This document shows positions 36,485-45,590 of a DNA stretch of 52,698 nt, piece after piece. Both the position numbers and the translations under genes were made by a program. The stretch spans positions 1 through 52,698 of the forward strand of contig JBNJEU010000009.1 in the NCBI GenBank assembly GCA_051746205.1, read 5' to 3'. The DNA is from Thiohalospira sp051746205. Lineage in GTDB: Bacteria; Pseudomonadota; Gammaproteobacteria; Thiohalospirales; Thiohalospiraceae. The notes under the pieces were generated by a model. It was not told where the DNA came from. It made no database searches and saw only the letters and a list, made by a program, of their open reading frames with translations. Every line of letters starts with the position of its first letter. The stretch's first letter is position 1.

Positions 36485-36709
36485 CTACTGCGCGATCGCG
36501 CTCGGCAACCACGGTCGGACGCAGAGTCCTCCCATGGTTCCGGTGCTGAACGCCACATCCCTGCCGTAACGGGAGACCGTGTCCCGGACAATGGCCAGTC
36601 CCGGTCCATGTCCCGGCGCCTGTTCGTCCAGCCGCAACCCGCGGGTCCCCAGGCGGCACGGTAGCGGGTCAACCGGGTCCGGCCCGGTGGCGACGATTCG
36701 GTGTGACGA
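36485..36709 (-). pseudogene. C-terminal remnant of a sensor histidine kinase
   Basis: An open frame without a usable start reads RIVATGPDPVDPLPCRLG, then the kinase ATP-binding end: GTRGLRLDEQAPGHGPGLAIV, RDTVSRYG and MGGLCVRPWLP, ending in a stop at 36485-36487. The G2-like PGHGPGLAIV and the final beta strands of the HATPase fold are clear, but the membrane part, His box and N box are missing, and a stop lies just upstream at 36710-36712. It is a decayed fragment, probably of a two-component sensor once linked to the copper genes. The region 36406-36749 otherwise holds only the porG leader (AGGAG at about 36739). Confidence 0.7.
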
Positions 36710-36749
36710 CTAGACTGGGCGCATCGATCCGCGCCACGAGGAGTCGCCC

Positions 36750-37364
36750 ATGAGTACGGAAGCAAACGGCCCCGGTTCGATCACCGAGGTCCGGATCCAC
36801 GGTCGCGGCGGCCAGGGCAATGTCGCCGCCGCCTACCTGCTGGCGGCCGCCGCCATCCGCGAGGGCCGCTTCGGCCAGGCGTTTCCCGCCTTCGGCGCCG
36901 AACGGCGCGGCGCCCCGGTGGCCGCCTTCGTGCGCATCGCCGACCGCCGCCTGCGCCGCCGTTCCCAGATCCTGCGCCCCCATTTCCTCATCGTTCAGGA
37001 CGCCGCCCTGCTCGGCGTGCCGGGGACCCTGAGCGGGTTGATGCCCGGCGGCGCCGTGCTGGTGAACAGCACCGAGGAGAGCGCCGCCCTGAGCGAGCGG
37101 CTCGAGGTCCCGGCCGTGAGCCTGCCGGCCGGCCGCATGGCCCAGGAGATCCTCGGTCGGCCGGTGCCCAATACCGCGCTGCTGGCGGCCTTCATGGAGC
37201 TCACCGGGATCCTGTCGCTGGACTCCCTGGACGAGGAGATCACCGCCCGCTTCCAGGCCAAGGGCGGGGCGGTGGTGAACAAGAACCGCGAGCTGGTCCG
37301 CAGTGCCGCCGATGCGGTCGAGACCGGCGCCTGGAAGGAGGCCGCCCATGCCGCAACCGCTTGA
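36750..37364 (+). CDS. porG: 2-oxoacid:ferredoxin oxidoreductase gamma subunit
   Basis: This 204-residue gamma subunit is part of a pyruvate (or 2-oxoacid):ferredoxin oxidoreductase. Marks are EVRIHGRGGQGNVAAAYLLA, a FGAERRGAPVAAFVRI core and the central NTALLAAFMELTGI. AGGAG lies upstream of the ATG. Its end overlaps porA by 17 bp. First of four coupled genes (G-A-B-fused D). Pyruvate is the likely substrate by similarity of the alpha subunit, but 2-oxoglutarate cannot be excluded. Confidence 0.85.
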   Translation: MSTEANGPGSITEVRIHGRGGQGNVAAAYLLAAAAIREGRFGQAFPAFGAERRGAPVAAFVRIADRRLRRRSQILRPHFLIVQDAALLGVPGTLSGLMPGGAVLVNSTEESAALSERLEVPAVSLPAGRMAQEILGRPVPNTALLAAFMELTGILSLDSLDEEITARFQAKGGAVVNKNRELVRSAADAVETGAWKEAAHAATA

Positions 37365-38547
37365 AGGATCCCAGGCCATCGCCCGGGCCGTGGGTCTCTG
37401 CCGGCCCCAGGTGGTGGCCGCCTACCCGATCACGCCGCAGACCCACATCGTTGAGGGGCTGTCGAAACTGGTGGCCGACGGCAAGCTGGCGTGCGAGTAC
37501 GTCAGCGTCGAGAGCGAATTCTCCGCCGCCTCGGTGGCCCTCGGCGCCGCCGCCGCCGGCTCGCGGGTCTACACCGCCAGCGCCTCGCAGGGGATCATGC
37601 TGATGAGCGAGGTCCTCTACAACATCGCCGGACTGCGCGTGCCGGTGGTGATGACCTGCGCCAACCGGGCGCTGTCGGCGCCGCTTTCGATCTGGAACGA
37701 TCAGCAGGACGCCATGGCGGTGCGCGATGCCGGCTGGATCCAGCTGTTCTGCGCCGATATCCAGGAGGCGGTGGACACCACCATCCAGGCCTACCGCATC
37801 GCCGAGGCCACCGAGCTGCCGGTGATGGTCTGCGTCGACGGTTTCACCCTGACCCACACCCTGGAGCCGGTGGAAGTCCCCGAGCAGTCGGCGGTGGACG
37901 AATTCCTGCCGCCGTACACCTTCAGCCGCAGCCTGGACCCGCGGCAGCCCCTCTCCATGGGGACGCTGGTGAGCCCCGACCACTACACCGAGGCGCGCCA
38001 GGACCACCACGACGCCCTGCTGGCGGCGCAGCCGGTCATCGAGCGGGCCGATGCCGACTGGGCGGCGGTCAGCGGCCGTCCCTGCGGTGGACTGGTGGAG
38101 ACCCTCGGGGACCCGGAGGCGAAGGTCGGCATCCTCGCCATGGGCGGAGTGGTCGGCACCCTGAGCGACGCCCTGGACGAGGGGCTGGCCGACGAGCCGG
38201 TCCGCCTGCTGAAGCTGCGCAGCTTCCGGCCCTTCCCGGTGGAGGCGCTGTGGGCCGCCTGCGAGGGGCTGGAGACCCTGGTGGTGCTGGAGCGCGCCAT
38301 GAGTCCGGGTGGTGTCGGCATCCTGGCCGCCGAGGTGCGCGCGGCGCTGTTCGAGCTGGAGCGGCCGCCGAAGGTCCACGGCGCCGCCGCCGGCCTCGGT
38401 GGGCGCGACATCCCGCTGACCATTCTGCCGCGCCTGCTGGAACTGGCCCACACCGCGCCGCGCCGCTTTACCCTCATCGATCTGGAGTCCGAGCGGCTCC
38501 CCGAGCATCCCATCGGTTCCGAAACGCGCGGACAGGAGTCGGCATGA
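37348..38547 (+). CDS. porA: 2-oxoacid:ferredoxin oxidoreductase alpha subunit
   Basis: This is a 399-residue alpha subunit. It has AYPITPQTHIVEGLSKLV, the VSVESEFSAASVALGAAAAGSR cofactor-domain region, SQGIMLMSEVLYNIAGLRVPVVM and a C-terminal transketolase-like domain (GILAMGGVVGTLSDALDEG; LLKLRSFRPFPVEAL). The complex decarboxylates a 2-oxoacid with TPP and CoA and reduces ferredoxin, and it can run in reverse to fix CO2. The ATG at 37348 lies inside porG; its own stop overlaps porB (ATGA). Confidence 0.88.
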   Translation: MPQPLEGSQAIARAVGLCRPQVVAAYPITPQTHIVEGLSKLVADGKLACEYVSVESEFSAASVALGAAAAGSRVYTASASQGIMLMSEVLYNIAGLRVPVVMTCANRALSAPLSIWNDQQDAMAVRDAGWIQLFCADIQEAVDTTIQAYRIAEATELPVMVCVDGFTLTHTLEPVEVPEQSAVDEFLPPYTFSRSLDPRQPLSMGTLVSPDHYTEARQDHHDALLAAQPVIERADADWAAVSGRPCGGLVETLGDPEAKVGILAMGGVVGTLSDALDEGLADEPVRLLKLRSFRPFPVEALWAACEGLETLVVLERAMSPGGVGILAAEVRAALFELERPPKVHGAAAGLGGRDIPLTILPRLLELAHTAPRRFTLIDLESERLPEHPIGSETRGQESA

Positions 38548-39539
38548 CGGCAGAACAGCGCATCCCCATCGAACAGCTGCGGAACAAGCAGCCCCGCTTC
38601 ACCGGTCTGGCCCCCGGCCATCGTGCCTGTCTCGGCTGCGGCCAGGCCCTGGCAGCACGATTGGTGACCGAGGCCACCGGGCCCGATGTCGCCGTGGCCA
38701 ACGCCACCGGCTGCCTGGAGGTCTTCACCACCGCCTGGCCGGAATCGGCGTGGCGGGTGCCGTGGCTCCACTCCCTGTTCGAGAACGCCGGCGCCGTCGC
38801 CTCCGGCATGGAGGCGGCGTGGAAGGCGCAGGGGCGTGATTCCAAGGTGCTCGCCTTCGCCGGCGACGGTGGTACCTTCGACATCGGCTTCCAGGCGGTC
38901 TCCGGGATGCTGGAGCGCGATCACAACGTGCTGTTCGTCTGCTTCGACAACGAGGCGTACATGAACACCGGGATCCAGCGCTCCGGCTCCACACCCCACG
39001 CGGCGATGACCACCACCTCGCCGCCGGGCAAGGCGCGCATCGGCAAGCGGCACCTGAAGAAGGACCTGCTCTCCATCATCGCCGCCCACAACATCCCCTA
39101 CGCGGCGACCGCCTCGGTGGCCTACCCCTCCGACCTGCGCAAGAAGGTGCGCCGCGCCATGGGGGTCGACGGGCCGTCGTTCCTCCAGGTCTATTCTCCG
39201 TGTCCGCTGGGCTGGGGCCACGAGGGGGACGTGAGCATCGAGGTGGCGCGGCTGGCGGTGCAGGCCGGGATCTTCCCGCTGGTGGAGCTGGAGCGCGGCC
39301 ATGTCACCGGGGTCATGCCGGTGCGCGAAAAGCGGCCGGTGACCGAATTCCTGAAGCCCCAGGGCCGCTTCCGCCACCTGTTCAACGACAAGGATCCGCG
39401 CGCCCGGGAGGAACTGGAGCATCTCCAGGCACTCGCCGACTACAACATCGAACGCTGGGGGCTGGCCAGTGCCGGCGCCGAGCGGATGGACAGCGAAGGG
39501 GCCGACACCGTACAGCGTGGCGGTGCCCGCTGGGCCTGA
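38544..39539 (+). CDS. porB: 2-oxoacid:ferredoxin oxidoreductase beta subunit
   Basis: This 331-residue TPP-binding subunit carries the proximal [4Fe-4S] cluster. It has Cys29 and Cys32 (HRACLGCG), Cys57 (ATGCLEV) and Cys220 (YSPCPLGWG), the usual four ligands. The TPP motif is GDGGTFDIGFQAVSG (about 108-121) with DNEAYMNTGIQ. It overlaps porA by 4 bp and ends 12 bp before the fused reductase gene. All key residues are present, so the enzyme should be active. Confidence 0.9.
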   Translation: MTAEQRIPIEQLRNKQPRFTGLAPGHRACLGCGQALAARLVTEATGPDVAVANATGCLEVFTTAWPESAWRVPWLHSLFENAGAVASGMEAAWKAQGRDSKVLAFAGDGGTFDIGFQAVSGMLERDHNVLFVCFDNEAYMNTGIQRSGSTPHAAMTTTSPPGKARIGKRHLKKDLLSIIAAHNIPYAATASVAYPSDLRKKVRRAMGVDGPSFLQVYSPCPLGWGHEGDVSIEVARLAVQAGIFPLVELERGHVTGVMPVREKRPVTEFLKPQGRFRHLFNDKDPRAREELEHLQALADYNIERWGLASAGAERMDSEGADTVQRGGARWA

Positions 39540-39551
39540 GGAGGATCGAAC

Positions 39552-41255
39552 ATGAGTCAGCGTTACACCCGCGGCGGCTACGCCCTGCCGGGGACCAGTC
39601 AGAACTTCCACACCGGCGACTGGCGGGTCGATCGTCCCGAGCATCGGTACCGGGCTGCGCCCTGCCACGCGGCCTGTCCGGCCGGCGAGGACGCCCAGGC
39701 GTACCTGGCCGCGCTGGAGGGAGGCGATCCGCGCGCGGCCTGGTCGATCCTGGTGGCGGCCAACCCGCTCCCGGCGATCACCGGGCGGGTCTGTCATCAT
39801 CCGTGTGAGTCGGCCTGCAATCGGGGCGAGTTCGACGAGGCCATCGCCATCCACGGGGTGGAACGCTACCTCGGGGACGAGGCCATCGCCCACGGCTGGG
39901 ACTACGAGATCGGCCGTCCCGCCAGCGGGGCAAAGAAGGTAGCGGTGGTCGGGGCCGGTCCCGCCGGCCTCGCCGCCGCCTACCACCTGACCGCCCGTGG
40001 CTATCGGGTGACCCTGTTCGAAGCGAACAGCGAGACCGGCGGCCTGTTGCGCAGCGCCATCCCGCCCTACCGCCTGCCGCGCAAGGTGCTCGATGCCGAG
40101 CTCGAGCGGCTGCTGGCACTCGACTTCGAGACGCGGTTGCGCCATCGGCTGGGGCGCGACTCCAGCCTGGAGGAGCTGCAGGCGGACCACGATGCGGTCT
40201 TCGTCGCGCCGGGGACCCAGCAGCCGAAGCACTGGGATGTCGCCGGGGCGACGCCGGGGGACCTGACCTCCGGCATCGAGACCCTGCGCGAGTGGGTCGA
40301 CGTCGGCAAGGCGCCGGCCGCGCGCCGGGTCGCGGTGGTCGGCGGCGGCAACACCGCCATGGACCTGGCCCGCGCCCTGCGGCTCAACGGCGCCGAAGAG
40401 GTCCACGTCATCACCCATGAGTCCTTTCCGGGCCCCGGTGTGTCCGAAAAGGAGGCCATGGGCGCCATCCCTCGGGAGATCCGTCAGGCCGAGGAGGAGG
40501 GGGTGACCATCCACGAGCAGCGCGGCGTGCGCCGGCTCATCCTGCGCGGCGAGCGGGTGGTCGGTGTCGAGCTGGTGCGGATGAAGTCCCTGGATCGCGG
40601 CGATGGTCACTGGGAGCGGGTCGCTTTCGAGGGAACCGAAACGGTGCTGGACGTCGAGCAGATCATCCCTGCCATCGGCCAGCAAGTGGAACCCGAGGGC
40701 CTCGGCGGTCTGGGGCGCGACGGGGTCATCCCGGCCGACGGCTGGGGTCGGGTGGACCAGGGCCCCGGCGCGCGCGGGTTACTGTTTACCGGTGGCGACG
40801 CCCGCGGTGATCGCGGCACGGTCAGTGCGGCCATCGGCGACGGTCGGCGGGCGGCCAAGGCCATCGACGACCATCTGCGCGGACGGGAGCAGCCGGCGTT
40901 CGGTCTGCCGGAGGGTGTGCCGTTCGCGTCGCTGAACACCGCCTATTTCGACAGCGCACCGCGCCCGAAGGAGGTCGTGGCGCCGCCCTCGAAGCGTGGC
41001 GGCAAGGTGGAGGTGGAACAGGGCTATCCCGCTTCGGTCATCGCCGGTGAGGCGGGGCGCTGCCTCTCCTGCGGCAACTGCCTGGCGTGCGACAACTGCT
41101 GGACCTTCTGCCCCGACAGTGCCGTTCTCAAGAGCACGGCGCAGGCCAGTGATGGCAGCCATTACCTGTTTGACTACGACTTCTGCAAGGGGTGCGGGAT
41201 CTGTGCCAACGAGTGCCCCACCGGGTACATCGTCATGCGTCCCGAGGTTTCCTGA
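39552..41255 (+). CDS. GltD-like pyridine-nucleotide oxidoreductase fused to PorD-type ferredoxin
   Basis: This 567-residue electron-transfer protein has an N-terminal Fe-S domain (CHAACPAG and CHHPCESACNRG, about 38-97), an FAD motif (VAVVGAGPAGLAAAYHL near 133), an NAD(P) motif (VAVVGGGNTAMDLARAL near 260), and the second FAD end (LLFTGGDARGDRGTVSAAIGDGR). A C-terminal 2[4Fe-4S] ferredoxin follows (CLSCGNCLACDNCWTFCP; CKGCGICANECPTG). It acts as the delta subunit of the adjacent POR and could couple it to NAD(P)H, as NfnB/GltD relatives do. The fusion is seen directly; the electron route is inferred. Confidence 0.85.
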   Translation: MSQRYTRGGYALPGTSQNFHTGDWRVDRPEHRYRAAPCHAACPAGEDAQAYLAALEGGDPRAAWSILVAANPLPAITGRVCHHPCESACNRGEFDEAIAIHGVERYLGDEAIAHGWDYEIGRPASGAKKVAVVGAGPAGLAAAYHLTARGYRVTLFEANSETGGLLRSAIPPYRLPRKVLDAELERLLALDFETRLRHRLGRDSSLEELQADHDAVFVAPGTQQPKHWDVAGATPGDLTSGIETLREWVDVGKAPAARRVAVVGGGNTAMDLARALRLNGAEEVHVITHESFPGPGVSEKEAMGAIPREIRQAEEEGVTIHEQRGVRRLILRGERVVGVELVRMKSLDRGDGHWERVAFEGTETVLDVEQIIPAIGQQVEPEGLGGLGRDGVIPADGWGRVDQGPGARGLLFTGGDARGDRGTVSAAIGDGRRAAKAIDDHLRGREQPAFGLPEGVPFASLNTAYFDSAPRPKEVVAPPSKRGGKVEVEQGYPASVIAGEAGRCLSCGNCLACDNCWTFCPDSAVLKSTAQASDGSHYLFDYDFCKGCGICANECPTGYIVMRPEVS

Positions 41256-41291
41256 ACCCGGGTCCGGGGGCTGCTTCGGTCCGGGTACGAC

Positions 41292-41723
41292 TCACTCCGA
41301 AGAGGTGTCCGGCAGTGGCTCCCCCGTCAACGCCCGATACAACTCATCCAGCCGCTCCCCGAACGGCGGCACCAGCCGGATCTGCCAGCGCGGCTCGGGC
41401 TCCCCGGGATCCCATTCGCTGTAGAGGACCAGCCCGGACCAGTCGTCGGAGAGGCGGATCAGACCCTCGGTCAGACGACCGTCGTCACCGGCGGCGACCT
41501 TCAGTTCAATGGCGGGGTGTGGCGCGGGGAGCTGCCAGAAGCCGTTGCGACCGGACTCCCGGAAGGCTTCGTCGGAGGGGGTGGCCAGGGTGCCGAAGTG
41601 GCGTTCCACCAGCGGCCGGGCGAGGACATGGGGCAGGCCGAGGACGCTCTCGATGGCGCCCCGACCCTGTTCGATGCCCCGCAGGACCCGCCGAAGCGGG
41701 CGCTGGTGGAACCAGCGGAACAA
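41292..41723 (-). CDS. hypothetical protein upstream of nothing, paired with cytochrome c5
   Basis: This is a 143-residue soluble protein with no signal peptide and no recognised motif. It has an Arg-rich helical start (FRWFHQRPLRRVLRGIEQG), an aromatic mid-part (NGFWQLPAPHPAIELKV; LVLYSEWDPGEPEPRWQIRL) and an acidic end. It lies 12 bp downstream of the cytochrome c5 gene in the same direction, so it is probably co-transcribed with it. Coding is supported by the position and by GC-rich third bases. Function is unknown. Confidence 0.6.
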   Translation of the reverse strand: MFRWFHQRPLRRVLRGIEQGRGAIESVLGLPHVLARPLVERHFGTLATPSDEAFRESGRNGFWQLPAPHPAIELKVAAGDDGRLTEGLIRLSDDWSGLVLYSEWDPGEPEPRWQIRLVPPFGERLDELYRALTGEPLPDTSSE

Positions 41724-41735
41724 CCGGAAGCCCGT

Positions 41736-42179
41736 TTACAGGCTGATGCCGCTCTCCTCGAGCATGTAGCGCACGGTGGCCTCGATCTCCTCGTCGCTGA
41801 GATCGGAGTTGCCGCCACGCGGGGGCATGGCGCCATCGCCGAAGCCGTTGATGGCGTGGTCCACCAGCGTTTCAAAGCCCTGCTCGGCGCGCGGGGCCCA
41901 GTCGCCGTTCTCCCCGGTGATGGGCGCGCCGGCGGCACCGGTGTCGTGGCAGGTGGTGCAGGTCTGGTCGTGGACTTCCGCTCCGGAGAGCGTTTCACGC
42001 TCCTCCGGCTCGTCCTCGACCTCGCCGGCGCGCACGGAGCCCACAGGGGTGATGCGCTCGAGGATGGCGCTCTCCCGCATGGGGTCCTGCTCGGTTTCGT
42101 CGAGGGCGGCCCATGCCGCGCCGCCCGCAAACGTCATGCCGAGCAATGCCGTCGCCCACTGCTTCAGACCCTTGTTCAT
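41736..42179 (-). CDS. cytochrome c5 family protein
   Basis: This is a 147-residue periplasmic or membrane-anchored class I cytochrome. It has an N-terminal hydrophobic segment (WATALLGMTFAGGAAWAA), an acidic linker, a haem site C74-T-T-C77-H78, the c5 pattern GAAGAPITGENGDWAPRAEQG...LVDHAINGFG, and an expected Met118 ligand in GAMPPRGG. Cytochromes c5 shuttle electrons to terminal oxidases. The acidic linker of about 35 residues suggests that it is tethered. The ATG at 42177-42179 was chosen for the signal. Confidence 0.88.
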   Translation of the reverse strand: MNKGLKQWATALLGMTFAGGAAWAALDETEQDPMRESAILERITPVGSVRAGEVEDEPEERETLSGAEVHDQTCTTCHDTGAAGAPITGENGDWAPRAEQGFETLVDHAINGFGDGAMPPRGGNSDLSDEEIEATVRYMLEESGISL

Positions 42180-42348
42180 GCCGGAAACCTCGCTTCTGAT
42201 GTCTATGGTGTGTTCGGGGGTGGCTGGAACGCCGCCGAAATCGTACAAGTGAATCCGTGAGTATATCCTTAATCGTGTCGCGGTGAAAACCAAGGCGACG
42301 GCGATGGTGGACGCAACGGGTCAACGGCGTTATCCTGAGCAGCTTGAT

Positions 42349-42425
<77 letters not shown>

Positions 42426-42567
42426 TCTTCCCGGACCCTTCCCCGTTGTCCCCTGGAACGTTTGCACCGACTTGTCTACCCTGAGACCATGAACGGGTAC
42501 TTGAATGGACAGGGCCGTCATCGCGAGTCCGCTGGCGCCTGAACCCCTTCCCTCGTCAGAGACGCCC

Positions 42568-43761
42568 ATGACAGACAAGATCGTCGTCGAGAACCTTTAC
42601 AAGATCTTCGGACCCGACCCGGACCACGCCTTCGAGCTGCTGGAGCAGGGCCTGGACAAGGACACCATCTTCGAGCGCACCGGCAACACCGTCGGCGTGA
42701 TGGACGCCAACTTCACCATCCGCGAGGGCGAGGTCTTCGTGGTCATGGGGCTGTCGGGCTCCGGCAAGTCCACCCTGGTGCGGATGCTCAACCGCCTGTT
42801 CGAGCCGACCCGCGGCGCGGTGAAGGTCGATGGTCAGGACGTGACGCGGATGAGCCAGAAGGAACTCATCGAGCTGCGCCGGCGCGACATGTCCATGGTC
42901 TTCCAGTCCTTCGCCCTGCTGCCGCACCGCACGGTGCTCGAGAACACCAGCTTCGGGCTCGAAGTGGCCGGCGCCGAACGCCACCGACGTGAAGAGCGCG
43001 CCCTGGAAGCGCTGGAGACCGTGGGCCTGAAGAGCCACGCCAACAGCTACCCCCAGGAGTTGTCCGGCGGCATGCAGCAGCGCGTCGGTCTGGCGCGCGC
43101 GCTGGCCACCGACCCGTCGATCCTGCTCATGGACGAGGCCTTCTCCGCGCTCGACCCGCTCATCCGCACCGAGATGCAGGACGAGCTCATCTCCCTGCAG
43201 CAGGAAAAGGCCCGCACCGTGGTATTCATCTCCCACGATCTGGACGAGGCCATGCGCATCGGCGACCGCATCGCCATCATGCAGGGTGGCGCCGTGGTCC
43301 AGATCGGCACGCCGGAGGAGATCGTCACCAACCCGGCGAACGACTACGTCCGCTCCTTCTTCTACGGGGTCGATGTCAGCCAGGTGTTCTCCGCCGGCGA
43401 CATTGCGCGCAAGAACGCGGTGACGGTGATCGAGCGCCCCGGGGTCGATGTCAACGCGGCACTCCAGCAACTGCGCGCGGGCCACGGCGACGCGGGCGTG
43501 GTCATCGACCGCGACCGGCGCTACCAGGGGACGATCAGCGTCGAGAGCCTGATGGCGGCCATCGAGAACGAGGGCGAGACGCGCTATGCCGACGCCTTCC
43601 TGAAGGAGGTGGTGTCCGCCAGCCACGACATGCCGCTCAACGAGGTCCTCTCCCTGGTCGCCGAAAGCCGCTGGCCGGTCCCGGTGATCGACGACGACGG
43701 CCGCTATCTCGGGGTGATCTCCAAGACCGCATTGCTCCAGACGCTGGACCGGACGGGATAA
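42568..43761 (+). CDS. proV: glycine betaine/proline ABC transporter ATP-binding protein (ProV/OpuAA-like)
   Basis: This 397-residue ATPase drives betaine uptake. It has the family N-terminus (IVVENLYKIFGPDPD), Walker A GLSGSGKST, LSGGMQQRVGLARAL, Walker B ILLMDEAFSALDP, and a C-terminal CBS pair (about 275-395) that in OpuA senses ionic strength. The ATG at 42568 fits the family start. The permease gene follows 6 bp after its stop. It supports the view of a salt-adapted cell. Confidence 0.92.
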   Translation: MTDKIVVENLYKIFGPDPDHAFELLEQGLDKDTIFERTGNTVGVMDANFTIREGEVFVVMGLSGSGKSTLVRMLNRLFEPTRGAVKVDGQDVTRMSQKELIELRRRDMSMVFQSFALLPHRTVLENTSFGLEVAGAERHRREERALEALETVGLKSHANSYPQELSGGMQQRVGLARALATDPSILLMDEAFSALDPLIRTEMQDELISLQQEKARTVVFISHDLDEAMRIGDRIAIMQGGAVVQIGTPEEIVTNPANDYVRSFFYGVDVSQVFSAGDIARKNAVTVIERPGVDVNAALQQLRAGHGDAGVVIDRDRRYQGTISVESLMAAIENEGETRYADAFLKEVVSASHDMPLNEVLSLVAESRWPVPVIDDDGRYLGVISKTALLQTLDRTG

Positions 43762-43767
43762 CGCGCC

Positions 43768-44682
43768 ATGAACATCAAGGAACTCTTCAGGGACACCATC
43801 AACATCGGCGACTGGGTCGAATGGCTGGTCGACTGGATCCTGATGAATCTGGAGCCGGTGCTCGACGGGATATCGGACTTCATCGGTTTCCTGGCCAACG
43901 GCTTCGAGGACCTCCTGCGCGGGACACCGCCGGAGCTCATGGCCCTGGTCATCATCGCCCTGGCGTGGTGGCGGGTGAGCTGGCGCTTCGCCGTGTTCGC
44001 CGTGATCGCCGTCGCCCTGCTGTTCGGGATGGAGCTGTGGGAAGAGACCATGTCGACCCTGGCACTGGTGCTCTCCGCCAGCCTCATCGCGCTGGTGCTG
44101 GGGCTGCCGGTGGGTGTCGCCATGGCGCGCAGCGAAAAGGTGGAGGCCATCGTGCGACCGGTACTCGACCTGATGCAGACCATGCCGCCGTTCGTCTATC
44201 TCATTCCGGCGGCGATCTTCTTCGGGCTCGGCAAGGTGCCGGGGACCATCGCCACGGTGGTCTTCGCCATGCCGCCGGCGGTGCGCCTGACCAACCTCGG
44301 GATCCGCCAGGTCTCGCGCGAGCACGTGGAAGCGGGCCTCGCCTTCGGCTGCACCGAACGCCAGCTGCTCTGGAAAGTGCAGCTGCCGCTGGCGATGCCG
44401 TCGATCATGGCGGGGATCAACCAGACCATCATGCTCGCCCTCTCCATGGTGGTCATCGCCTCGATGATCGGGGCCGGCGGCCTTGGCAACACCGTGCTGA
44501 CCGGGATCCAGCGGCTGGACGTCGGCCTCGGCTTCGAGGGGGGGCTCGGCGTGGTCATCCTCGCCATCCTGCTGGACCGGATTACCCAGAGTTTCGGTGG
44601 CCGGGCGCGAGAGAACGGCCTGTCCGGTTTCCTGCGCCGGTTGTTCGAACGCGTCAGCTCGGCGGCGCGGAAGAGTGATTAG
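43768..44682 (+). CDS. proW: glycine betaine/proline ABC transporter permease (ProW-like)
   Basis: This is a 304-residue permease with six to seven membrane helices (first near 52-90) and the binding-protein-dependent transport signature (EHVEAGLAFGCTERQLLWKVQLPLAMPSIMAG), which contacts ProV. It has the family motifs DLMQTMPPFVYLIP and MVVIASMIGAGGLG. It is the middle gene of proVWX, 6 bp after proV and 32 bp before the binding-protein gene. Confidence 0.92.
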   Translation: MNIKELFRDTINIGDWVEWLVDWILMNLEPVLDGISDFIGFLANGFEDLLRGTPPELMALVIIALAWWRVSWRFAVFAVIAVALLFGMELWEETMSTLALVLSASLIALVLGLPVGVAMARSEKVEAIVRPVLDLMQTMPPFVYLIPAAIFFGLGKVPGTIATVVFAMPPAVRLTNLGIRQVSREHVEAGLAFGCTERQLLWKVQLPLAMPSIMAGINQTIMLALSMVVIASMIGAGGLGNTVLTGIQRLDVGLGFEGGLGVVILAILLDRITQSFGGRARENGLSGFLRRLFERVSSAARKSD

Positions 44683-44714
44683 CATCTATCTTGGAGCCAC
44701 AGAGGAGTAGCGGC

Positions 44715-45581
44715 ATGATGAAACAGACCTTCAAATGGGCCATTGCTGCCATGGTCGGCATGGGAATGGCCGTGGCGGCTCAGGCGGAGCCGGTGAAGAT
44801 CGGCTGGACCGCCTGGTCGGACGCGGAGTTCGTGACCAAGTTGACCAAGCGCATCATCGAGGACCGGCTGGGACAGGACGTGGAGCTCACCCAGACCGAC
44901 ATCGCTCCGCAGTATCAGGGCCTCGCCGGCGGCGACATCGACATGATGCTGATGTCCTGGCAGCCGGGCACCCACGAGGACTACATCGAGAAGCACGCGG
45001 GCGATTTCGTCAACCTCGGCCCGCTCTATACCCACGCTCGCCTGGGCTGGATCGTCCCGGAGTCCATCCCGGAGAGCGAGCTGTCCTCCATCGAGGATCT
45101 GAAGAAGGACTCGGTGCGCGAGAAGCTCGGCGGCACCATTACCGGGATCGACCCGGGCGCCGGACTGACGCGGCTCTCCCGCGAGGCCATCGAGGCGTAC
45201 GACCTGGGGGACGACTATGAACTCCAGATCTCCAGCGGATCCGGCATGACCGCCGCGCTGGACCGCGCGGTGCGCCGCGACGACTGGATCGTGGTCACCG
45301 GCTGGAGTCCCCACTGGAAGTTCGGCGCCTACGAACTGCGGTATCTGGAAGACCCGCGCGGGGCCCTGGGTGGCGCCGAGCACATCGACGCCCTGACCCG
45401 CAACGGCTTCTACCAGGACAACGTCGAAGTGGCCAGCATGGTCTCCCGGATCCAGATCCCCATCGAGATGCTCCAGAAGTACATGTACCAGGCGCGCGAG
45501 TCCTCCTACGAGGAGGCGGTGGACGCCTTCATGGAGGAGCAGTCCCGGTATGTCGACTACTGGGTGACCGGCGAGCTCTGA
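44715..45581 (+). CDS. proX: glycine betaine-binding periplasmic protein (ProX/OpuAC-like)
   Basis: This is a 288-residue substrate-binding protein. It has a Sec signal (MMKQTFKWAIAAMVGMGMAVAAQA), then VKIGWTAWSDAEF, LTQTDIAPQYQGLAGGDIDMMLMSWQPGTH, GIDPGAGLT and VVTGWSPHWKFG. Trp residues in WTAW, SWQP and GWSPHW are the expected cation-pi cage for the betaine trimethylammonium group. GAGGAG precedes the ATG. It completes the importer; convergent cca ends 9 bp away. Confidence 0.92.
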   Translation: MMKQTFKWAIAAMVGMGMAVAAQAEPVKIGWTAWSDAEFVTKLTKRIIEDRLGQDVELTQTDIAPQYQGLAGGDIDMMLMSWQPGTHEDYIEKHAGDFVNLGPLYTHARLGWIVPESIPESELSSIEDLKKDSVREKLGGTITGIDPGAGLTRLSREAIEAYDLGDDYELQISSGSGMTAALDRAVRRDDWIVVTGWSPHWKFGAYELRYLEDPRGALGGAEHIDALTRNGFYQDNVEVASMVSRIQIPIEMLQKYMYQARESSYEEAVDAFMEEQSRYVDYWVTGEL

Positions 45582-45590
45582 GCCTCGGCC

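Noticed and set aside
36429..36659. Short ATG-started frame in the histidine-kinase remnant region
   Set aside because: The kinase signature lies in a different frame; this one has no homology-like pattern.
37983..40685. 900-codon minus-strand frame opposite the por genes
   Set aside because: The plus strand has four coupled genes with full catalytic motifs; the minus frame shows no family signature.
42426..42567. Possible integration site next to tRNA-Arg
   Set aside because: No integrase gene and no second copy of the tRNA 3' end in the window.
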